Assembly (NCBI GenBank): GCA_903960725.1
Contig: CAJCBY010000149.1
Coordinates: 1 to 5,721 of the forward strand
Source: an uncultured Cytophagaceae bacterium
GTDB lineage: Bacteria; Bacteroidota; Bacteroidia; Cytophagales; Spirosomataceae
Direction of reading: 5' to 3'
Length of the DNA: 5,721 nt
The notes under the pieces: generated by a model
Databases searched by the model: none
What the model was told of the DNA's origin: nothing
Seen by the model: the letters and a program-made list of their open reading frames with translations, nothing else
Position numbers and translations under genes: made by a program
In this document: piece after piece, positions 1-4,500 of the stretch
Layout: each line of letters begins with the position of its first letter
Numbering within the stretch: the stretch's first letter is position 1

Positions 1-756
1 AGTTATTGGACGGAGTACATCGGGAACGAGGCTATTTTCTCACCTCGCTTTGCTATCCTGCGAAAATTAGGTGATCACCAGAGTATTGTTGCCAAAGTGG
101 CTCACGGATTCTCCCCTCCCAGCATCAGTGAATTACGTCCCTCATCAGGAGAAGTAAATCGCACATTAAAAGCTGAAAAAGGCTGGAACCACGAGATTAC
201 CTACCGAGGAAAATACCAGAAATTTAATTGGGATCTGAGCATATATCAGTTTAATCTGGACGAAACCATTGTGGTGCGAAGAGCTGCGGATGGATCAGAC
301 TTTTTTACAAACGCAGGTTCCACGACCCAACAAGGTCTAGAATTAAGCTCTACTTGGATGATTAGTCCGACCCTCTCACTAGAACAATCCCATACCTGGC
401 AAAATTTTCGATTCGCGAATGGAAATTTCTTAACGGGAACAGCCCCCTACCAACAGGCGACGACCTTGTTTTGGCGACATCCCTCCGGTTTGAATCTGAC
501 ACAAAATTTCCAATTTATGGATTATCAATTTCTGAATGATGCGAATACGGAACAAATGGGCTCGTACCGACTTTGGAATACAAAAATTAGCTATGCTAGG
601 AAAAGATGGACTTTTTGGGCTGCCGCAGATAACGTGGGAAATGAGAGCTTCTCCTTAGGACCGGATTTAAACGCAGCAGGAGGTCGTTTTTACAACCCAG
701 CTCCCGGCCGAAATTACCACATAGGACTTCAACTTAACCTAGCTTACTCGCGTTAA
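1..756 (+). CDS. TonB-dependent outer-membrane receptor, C-terminal part of the beta-barrel (5' end outside window)
   Basis: The reading frame is open from base 1 and ends at TAA 754-756, giving 251 residues of a protein that begins upstream of the window. The GTG at 97 is an internal valine codon, not a credible start, because receptor-like sequence continues to its left. Residues 36-45 (GFSPPSISEL), EKGW at 59-62 and the NAGSTTQQGLE stretch from 104 match motifs common in TonB-dependent siderophore/metal-chelate receptors of Bacteroidota. The rest alternates aromatic and polar residues like transmembrane beta-strands. Close to the end, PGRNYHIGLQL resembles the usual last strand, but a few residues (NLAYSR) follow, so the chain does not end in the usual terminal aromatic. 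Such receptors import iron complexes, vitamin B12 or glycans across the outer membrane using TonB-ExbBD energy. The substrate cannot be told without the plug domain. The 3' end overlaps the convergent regulator gene by 23 bp. Confidence 0.88.
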   Translation, partial: SYWTEYIGNEAIFSPRFAILRKLGDHQSIVAKVAHGFSPPSISELRPSSGEVNRTLKAEKGWNHEITYRGKYQKFNWDLSIYQFNLDETIVVRRAADGSDFFTNAGSTTQQGLELSSTWMISPTLSLEQSHTWQNFRFANGNFLTGTAPYQQATTLFWRHPSGLNLTQNFQFMDYQFLNDANTEQMGSYRLWNTKISYARKRWTFWAAADNVGNESFSLGPDLNAAGGRFYNPAPGRNYHIGLQLNLAYSR

Positions 757-1444
757 GGCGCTCCATTAATTCCCCTATATAAGATTCACTTACGGTAATC
801 TCGAAATGACCCATTTTTATGCGGTGTTGTTTAATCGATTCAATTTTGGCCAAATTCACAATGTAAGATTTGTGCACCCGCATGAAACCATGCGGAATCA
901 CTTTCGCCTCCACACTTTTCATCGTCTGCTTCGTTAAAATGGGATGTCTTTCGCCCTCTATATAGATTTTAACATAATCTTTCAGCCCTTCAATATGGGT
1001 AATTTGGGGAATAGAAATACGAACAAGCGAATATTCTACGTTAACAAAAAAGAAATCCTCTTTCGTTTGCGTATCGGATTTTGGCAAAAAAAGCGCATAG
1101 GCTTTATTCGCACTCAATAAAAAACGATCCAAGCTTACGGGCTTCATTAGATAATCCACCGCATCTAAATTATAACTCTCCACTGCGTAATTAGCGTAAG
1201 CCGTCACAAAAATCACCAACGGCTTGTGAGTCAACGTCGTTAAAAAAGACGTGCCTAATAATCCAGGCATTTGTATATCTAAAAACAAGAGATCCACTCG
1301 CTCTTTTTTCAATACCTCTGTCGCTTCAAAAGCATTCGAACAAGACCCCACCAGATGCAAGAAGGGTATTTGTTTGATATTCTCCTCTAACAATTTTCGG
1401 CCCATTACTTCGTCGTCTACGACTACGCAATTCATCTTTACCAT
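734..1444 (-). CDS. LytTR-family response regulator (LytR/AlgR type)
   Basis: This is a DNA-binding response regulator of 236 residues, the usual length for a receiver plus LytTR protein. The receiver domain (about 4-120) has the acidic pair D10/D11, the phospho-acceptor D56 in the LFLDIQMPG motif, T81 in VTAYA, and K101-P102 in the YLMKPV motif, so all catalytic positions are present. The LytTR domain (about 130-232) shows the characteristic IEGLKDYVKIY (from 151) and the FMRVHKSYIVN block (from 187). The start used is ATG 1444, one base after the kinase stop codon. The ATG at 1435 (protein beginning MNCVVVDDE) is an equally good or better fit to family N-termini, and no Shine-Dalgarno site decides between them. 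The gene is almost certainly co-transcribed with the upstream kinase, which would phosphorylate D56. Target promoters are unknown. The 3' end overlaps the convergent receptor gene. Confidence 0.95.
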   Translation of the reverse strand: MVKMNCVVVDDEVMGRKLLEENIKQIPFLHLVGSCSNAFEATEVLKKERVDLLFLDIQMPGLLGTSFLTTLTHKPLVIFVTAYANYAVESYNLDAVDYLMKPVSLDRFLLSANKAYALFLPKSDTQTKEDFFFVNVEYSLVRISIPQITHIEGLKDYVKIYIEGERHPILTKQTMKSVEAKVIPHGFMRVHKSYIVNLAKIESIKQHRIKMGHFEITVSESYIGELMERLNASKLG

Positions 1445-1445
1445 C

Positions 1446-2492
1446 TTATTTCAAGGTTAACTTTAGATCAATAGAAAAATTCACATCGTCTTCAACAATC
1501 GTTAGAACGTGTTTTTTAGGATATAATAATTCCAAACGCCTCTTCACATTCTTCAACCCAATCCCAGAACTCACATCCTTAAATACTTGGTCTTCACGCC
1601 CTTTTTTATTCAGCACTTTAAAACGCAAACGATCCCCTTCTACCTCCACTTCAACCCGCACAAAAGGTTGATCAACTAAACCGACTCCGTGTTTCACCGC
1701 ATTCTCCACAAAAGGAATTAACAACATCGGCTCAATCATCTGACCTGTGGGTGCTCCTTGTAATTGGTAATCAAATGTAACACTCCCATCAAAGCGCATC
1801 TTTTGCAAATCGATGTAATTTTCTACATACGTAAACTCATTCGCTAAAGGAACCCGAGTTTGATCCGAGTCATACAACATATACCGCATAAGCGAGGAAA
1901 GCCGCATTGTCACATCTTCCGCCTGCTTAGATGCCTTCGTCCGAATTAAATAAACAATACTATTTAAAATATTGAAGATAAAATGGGGGCTAATTTGCGA
2001 GCGCAAAAAGGCTAATTCTGCCTTTAATTGCTCATTTTTCTGCTCCTCCTTCTGCGCATCTTGCTCTAAGAATTCTAACAAAAGCCCATAAGACGAACCT
2101 ATAGCCGAGACCATAATCAAAGGAAACACCCCTAGCATCTCAGGTGCCGTTCCTTGCGCATGTTCAGCGCTTAGAAAAAGATAATGCAACAGGGTTTGGA
2201 AGAAGAAAAAGGCGAAATTCACCCCTATCAAAAGTCCAAAAAACACCCATACACCCTTTTTCTTAAATACATACGGAATTAAAAGCCACGTAATCACATA
2301 AAAAAGTGGCATCACAGTAACCAACTCTACCCAGATGTGCTCAGAAAATTCAGGATTCGGGTGCGGAGAACTATCGTGATTTTGGTGCACAGGACTTAAC
2401 AATGGCAATCCAATCCACATTCCCCAAAGAAGTAGATTGAACAATACCTGAAAAGTAACTTTCGTTTTCTTGGAACTAAATACCTGAAACAT
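1446..2492 (-). CDS. Sensor histidine kinase, LytS/YpdA (His_kinase) family, four-TM membrane sensor
   Basis: The product has 348 residues from ATG 2492; the adjacent upstream TTG at 2495 would add one residue but is a weaker start. Four hydrophobic segments (about 12-33, 53-76, 82-108, 118-140) form the membrane sensor. A charged, probably coiled-coil linker (about 141-160) follows, then the His_kinase block LRSQISPHFIFNILNSI with phospho-acceptor H170. The family consensus here is usually QINPHFLFN, so the deviations are conservative. The HATPase domain has the N-box IPFVENAVKHG (N264) and the G-box SSGIGLKNVKRRL (G310, G312). There is no separate extracellular sensor domain; the first loop (about 33-52) is rich in His and Pro (HQNHDSSPHPNPEFSEH). 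The enzyme should autophosphorylate and pass phosphate to the LytTR regulator encoded one base downstream. The stimulus is unknown. A TAnnTTTG promoter element lies 16 bp before the start. Confidence 0.95.
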   Translation of the reverse strand: MFQVFSSKKTKVTFQVLFNLLLWGMWIGLPLLSPVHQNHDSSPHPNPEFSEHIWVELVTVMPLFYVITWLLIPYVFKKKGVWVFFGLLIGVNFAFFFFQTLLHYLFLSAEHAQGTAPEMLGVFPLIMVSAIGSSYGLLLEFLEQDAQKEEQKNEQLKAELAFLRSQISPHFIFNILNSIVYLIRTKASKQAEDVTMRLSSLMRYMLYDSDQTRVPLANEFTYVENYIDLQKMRFDGSVTFDYQLQGAPTGQMIEPMLLIPFVENAVKHGVGLVDQPFVRVEVEVEGDRLRFKVLNKKGREDQVFKDVSSGIGLKNVKRRLELLYPKKHVLTIVEDDVNFSIDLKLTLK

Positions 2493-2508
2493 CAAAAATA
2501 TTTTTTTA

Positions 2509-2516
2509 CAAATCTA
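2509..2516 (-). promoter_or_regulatory. Candidate Bacteroidota -7 promoter element (TAGATTTG) of the kinase-regulator operon
   Basis: On the minus strand the octamer TAGATTTG matches the TAnnTTTG -7 consensus of Bacteroidota primary sigma promoters at every fixed base. It lies 16 bp upstream of the ATG at 2492, implying a very short leader. No good TTTG -33 element sits 19-21 bp further upstream, so the assignment rests on the -7 match and its position. Confidence 0.45.
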
Positions 2517-2558
2517 CCAAATTATAAATCCGTTTTTGCTCGAATTGCCGTAATTTGG
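2517..2558. promoter_or_regulatory. Dyad CCAAATTA ... TAATTTGG in the divergent promoter region
   Basis: Two perfectly inverted 8-bp copies of TAATTTGG (2551-2558 on plus, 2524-2517 on minus) are separated by 26 bp inside the 82-bp gap between the kinase and the secreted-protein gene. Each copy reads toward one of the two genes. The plus copy sits 16 bp before ATG 2575. Each also matches TAnnTTTG with one mismatch, so they could be twin weak -7 elements or operator half-sites. The second idea is inference from symmetry only. Confidence 0.35.
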
Positions 2559-2574
2559 CATAAAATTATTACCC

Positions 2575-3222
2575 ATGAAACAGTTATTATTCGTTCTACT
2601 ACTTGCCTTTCAAGTCCAAGCACAAGAGACCTTAATCAAAATCAAGAAAGATACTTCATCTCAAATGAAGACCCTTTTCCAACTAAAAAAACTCAACTCA
2701 TTCGGACTATCCCTTCAATCCCAAACCCTTTTAGGCAAGGGCGGACCAGAACGAGGCATGACTTTCCAAATTCACCTAAATAATAAATTGTCCATCGGAC
2801 TCACCTCTTTTCGTTCCTATCCACGCAAAGATGACCCAAATGGCTATGTACCTGAACCACGAAGACGATTCAATGCATTCACCATTGAGGCAACGCCTGT
2901 GGCAAACAAAGTTTTCCATTTGAGCTTCCCTCTTTCCATCGGGCGTATTCAAGAAGATTTTTCTACCAATATGTACCCTCAATCCCTTTATTCTAGCTAT
3001 GTAATGCCACAACCAATTTGGCAGGATCCCTTTGAATATGGTCCAAAGGCCCTAGGCATCCAACCTGGAATCAACCTAGAGGTAAATATTTTCAAGTATA
3101 TCAAGGCTTTTGGTGGTGTGAATTACCGCTTCGCAATGGGCGAAGAAAAAACGCCAGGAATGTCGAGAGCAGCGGGAACGCTGGGGGTTAAGGTGGGGGT
3201 TTTTGATTATCACAAAAAGTGA
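2575..3222 (+). CDS. Secreted, probably outer-membrane beta-barrel protein of unknown function
   Basis: I do not recognise this family. The product has 215 residues, from ATG 2575 to TGA 3220-3222. Residues 1-16 form a clear signal peptide: M-K-Q, a hydrophobic core LLFVLLLAF, and a plausible signal peptidase I site VQA|QE, so the mature protein begins near Q17. There is no lipobox cysteine. The mature part is rich in short alternating hydrophobic/polar runs with Gly and aromatic residues (FGLSLQSQTLLGKGG, LSIGLTSF, FHLSFPLSIGRI, AFGGVNYRFAMG, GTLGVKVGVF), as expected of beta-strands in a small outer-membrane barrel. The last strand-like run ends in VGVF, followed by DYHKK. It is transcribed away from the sensor kinase across a shared promoter region, which makes it a possible target of that system (inference). 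Its last codons and stop lie inside a 14-bp hairpin. Confidence 0.82.
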   Translation: MKQLLFVLLLAFQVQAQETLIKIKKDTSSQMKTLFQLKKLNSFGLSLQSQTLLGKGGPERGMTFQIHLNNKLSIGLTSFRSYPRKDDPNGYVPEPRRRFNAFTIEATPVANKVFHLSFPLSIGRIQEDFSTNMYPQSLYSSYVMPQPIWQDPFEYGPKALGIQPGINLEVNIFKYIKAFGGVNYRFAMGEEKTPGMSRAAGTLGVKVGVFDYHKK

Positions 3223-3232
3223 TAATCAAAAA
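3200..3232. repeat. Perfect 14-bp hairpin spanning the stop codon of the secreted-protein gene (hairpin A)
   Basis: TTTTTGATTATCAC (3200-3213) and GTGATAATCAAAAA (3219-3232) are exact reverse complements around an AAAAA loop (3214-3218). The left arm encodes the end of the protein (FDYH) and the right arm contains the TGA stop. The stem is AT-rich and has no U-tract after it on the plus strand, so it is not a classical intrinsic terminator. It could protect the mRNA 3' end or be the edge of an inserted palindromic element. Confidence 0.8.
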
Positions 3233-3233
3233 T

Positions 3234-3267
3234 AAAGCACAAAGAACAAAGCAAAAAGCACAAAGTT
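3234..3267 (+). repeat. Heptanucleotide tandem tract, left copy (AAAGCAC / AAAGAAC / AAAGCAA / AAAGCAC / AAAG)
   Basis: The tract consists of four full AAAGNAN heptads plus AAAG-TT, starting one base after hairpin A. The same order of heptads appears in inverted orientation at 3388-3355 with 28 of 34 positions identical. No coding or RNA function is recognised. Confidence 0.75.
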
Positions 3268-3270
3268 GGA

Positions 3271-3285
3271 ATCCGCTGCGCGGAT
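3271..3285. repeat. GC-rich mini-hairpin ATCCGC-TGC-GCGGAT (hairpin B)
   Basis: A 6-bp perfect stem with a 3-base loop stands out as GC-rich within AT-rich sequence. Its core GCTGCGCG (3275-3282) recurs inverted in the loop of the hairpin next to nuoJ (3429-3436), which suggests both belong to one family of small palindromic elements. Confidence 0.65.
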
Positions 3286-3291
3286 ACGTAT

Positions 3292-3307
3292 GTGAAATGT
3301 ATTTCAC
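3292..3307. repeat. Mini-hairpin GTGAAAT-GT-ATTTCAC (hairpin C)
   Basis: Perfect 7-bp inverted repeat with a 2-base centre (or 6 bp with a TGTA loop), six bases after hairpin B. Together B and C look like a short dispersed palindromic unit. There is no U-tract and no obvious regulatory role. Confidence 0.65.
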
Positions 3308-3315
3308 GAACTCAT

Positions 3316-3348
3316 AAAAAAGGGGGATCAAATTGATCCCCCTTTTTT
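3316..3348. terminator. Strong bidirectional intrinsic terminator
   Basis: AAAAAA followed by GGGGGATCAA (3322-3331), one central A, then TTGATCCCCC (3333-3342) and TTTTTT (3343-3348). The GC-rich 10-bp stem is flanked by an A-tract on one side and a T-tract on the other, so it can end transcription in both directions. It is placed to terminate the secreted-protein gene from the left and the nuo operon from the right, about 94 bp and 108 bp beyond their respective stop codons. Confidence 0.92.
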
Positions 3349-3354
3349 AATACA

Positions 3355-3388
3355 AACTTTATTCTCTGTGCTTTATTCTTTATGCTTT
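3355..3388 (-). repeat. Heptanucleotide tandem tract, right copy (inverted)
   Basis: Read on the minus strand the heptads are AAAGCAT, AAAGAAT, AAAGCAC, AGAGAAT and AAAG-TT, in register with the left tract at 3234-3267. The six differences are three C/T, one A/G, one A/C and one C/A. The two tracts can pair across the 87 bp holding hairpins B, C and the terminator. Confidence 0.75.
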
Positions 3389-3398
3389 AAAAGGTAGA

Positions 3399-3465
3399 GA
3401 ATTTTTGATTTCGTCATTCAAAAATTATCGCGCAGCGCAATTTGGAATGACGAAATTAAAAATTC
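3399..3465. repeat. Long palindromic element overlapping the 3' end of nuoJ (hairpin E, REP/MITE-like)
   Basis: Arms 3399-3419 and 3445-3465 are 21 bases each and match as reverse complements at 20 positions. They share the core TTTCGTCATTC on either side of a 25-base centre that is itself nearly palindromic (CGCGCAGCGC). The right arm contains the nuoJ stop (TAA, 3458-3456) and its last codons. This size and hyphenated, GC-centred form are typical of REP-like or miniature mobile palindromes, but no terminal transposase signature or duplicated target is visible. It may also act as the first 3' hairpin of the nuo transcript. Confidence 0.72.
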
Positions 3466-3971
3466 CTCTCACCGGCCTCCCGTTTACCCAAAAGAACCGC
3501 ACCCACCATCGCCACAAAGAACAAGATAGATACCAGCTCAAAAGGCAATAAGTACTCAGAATACAAGACTTTACCCAAGGTTTCCACCATACCCGTTTGG
3601 GAAACAAAACCCTCCAATGGCGGCGTATTTATGTTGTTTTGACGAACTAAAGCGATCAAAACCACTAAAAGAGAACCAGCGACTACGGAGCCAGCAAGCT
3701 TTGTTAAGTTGGATTTTGATTCCGGTTGGTTCTTACGCAAATCGAACATCATGATCACGAAAAGGAATAAAACCATGATCGCTCCGGCGTATACGATGAT
3801 GTTTACTGCCATCAAGAACTGGGCATTCAAAAGTACGTAGTGACCTGAGATGCAGAAGAAAGTGAACACTAAGTACAATACTGAGTGGATTGGGTTCTTT
3901 GCTAAAACGACCATTAGGGCGCTTAGTAAAGTTAAACCTGAAAGAAAATACCAAATATTAGAAATCTCCAT
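3456..3971 (-). CDS. nuoJ: NADH-quinone oxidoreductase subunit J
   Basis: Integral membrane subunit of complex I, located in the membrane arm where its helices couple quinone reduction to proton pumping. The product has 171 residues, normal for the family, starting at ATG 3971. Five hydrophobic helices are visible (about 6-24, 28-47, 52-75, 90-109, 140-160). Family signatures include KNPIHSVLYLVFTFF (from 25), the strongly conserved NIIVYAGAIMVLFLFVIMM (57-75), whose glycine lies in the third helix, and LLPFELVSILFFVAMVGAVLLGKR near the C-terminus. It is preceded by nuoI with a 6-base gap and is the last gene of the operon here. The final codons (ERNF) and stop lie within a palindromic element, yet the C-terminus looks complete rather than truncated. 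nuoK, the usual next gene, is absent from the next 700 bp. Confidence 0.96.
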   Translation of the reverse strand: MEISNIWYFLSGLTLLSALMVVLAKNPIHSVLYLVFTFFCISGHYVLLNAQFLMAVNIIVYAGAIMVLFLFVIMMFDLRKNQPESKSNLTKLAGSVVAGSLLVVLIALVRQNNINTPPLEGFVSQTGMVETLGKVLYSEYLLPFELVSILFFVAMVGAVLLGKREAGERNF

Positions 3972-3977
3972 ATGACT

Positions 3978-4496
3978 TTATTTCCAGCCCTCACGCAAAT
4001 AGCGTTGGTCCATTTTTTCAACTAATTTATCTTTCCCGTAAATCACCTCATCGCGGCTATTGAATACAGGAACCATTTGATCATGGCGTAAGAAGATTGC
4101 CTCTTTCGGGCAAGCCTCTTCGCAAAGACCGCAGAAAATACAACGAAGCATGTTGATTTCGTATACTTTGGCATACTTCTCTTCGCGATATAATTTCTCT
4201 TCACCCTTCTTACGCTCTTCAGCGACCATCGAAATGGCCTCCGCTGGACAAGCTACTGCACAAAGTCCACAAGCTGTGCAACGTTCTGCTCCTTGCTCAT
4301 CCTTCTTCAAGATGTGCTGACCACGGTAAATAGGGCCTAAATAACGCGTTTGCTCTGGGTAACGAATGGTCACCGGTTTAGAGAAAAAGTGTTTTAACGT
4401 CGTCGCCATACCCCCTACAATCGCAGGAAGGTACATGCGTTCCGCTAAAGTCATTTCGCCTTGCTCGACTACCTTCGTTCTATTACTTAATTTCAT
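3978..4496 (-). CDS. nuoI: NADH-quinone oxidoreductase subunit I (2x 4Fe-4S ferredoxin-like)
   Basis: Peripheral-arm subunit that holds two 4Fe-4S clusters (N6a, N6b) passing electrons from the NuoG/NuoB side toward quinone. The product has 172 residues from ATG 4496. Two CxxCxxCxxxCP motifs are intact: C73, C76, C79, C83 (CTACGLCAVACP) and C119, C122, C125, C129 (CIFCGLCEEACP), each followed by the usual A-E/K-A-I. The N-terminal region has the amphipathic/hydrophobic stretch LPAIVGGMATTLKHFFSKP (23-41) that docks onto the membrane domain, then TIRYPEQ as in other NuoI proteins. It begins 4 bases after the nuoH stop and ends 6 bases before nuoJ, so translation is probably coupled. No missing ligand or unusual insertion is seen. 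Confidence 0.97.
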   Translation of the reverse strand: MKLSNRTKVVEQGEMTLAERMYLPAIVGGMATTLKHFFSKPVTIRYPEQTRYLGPIYRGQHILKKDEQGAERCTACGLCAVACPAEAISMVAEERKKGEEKLYREEKYAKVYEINMLRCIFCGLCEEACPKEAIFLRHDQMVPVFNSRDEVIYGKDKLVEKMDQRYLREGWK

Positions 4497-4500
4497 ATCG

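Noticed and set aside
97..756. Separate gene starting at GTG 97
   Set aside because: The frame is open to base 1 and the preceding residues continue receptor-like barrel sequence, so this is the tail of one larger receptor.
1251..1460. Plus-strand open frame of 69 codons antisense to the response regulator
   Set aside because: It lies opposite the receiver domain with its conserved motifs, has no signal or domain, and reads as a shadow frame.
2776..3012. Minus-strand open frame of 78 codons inside the secreted-protein gene
   Set aside because: The plus-strand gene has a signal peptide and coherent strand pattern; the antisense product is Arg/Trp-rich without any recognisable feature.
3234..3388. 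CRISPR-like array from the repeated AAAGCAC units
   Set aside because: Units are only 7 bp and contiguous without spacers, and the second tract is inverted; no cas gene is nearby.
3399..3465. tRNA or other structured RNA gene from the long hairpin
   Set aside because: It is a single hyphenated stem with no cloverleaf arms, and it overlaps the nuoJ coding end; a palindromic element or terminator-type hairpin fits better.
3425..3607. Minus-strand frame of 60 codons over the end of nuoJ
   Set aside because: It overlaps the clearly conserved NuoJ C-terminus out of frame and runs through the palindrome; no independent support.
3733..3954. Minus-strand frame of 73 codons within nuoJ
   Set aside because: Out-of-frame shadow of the conserved NuoJ helices.
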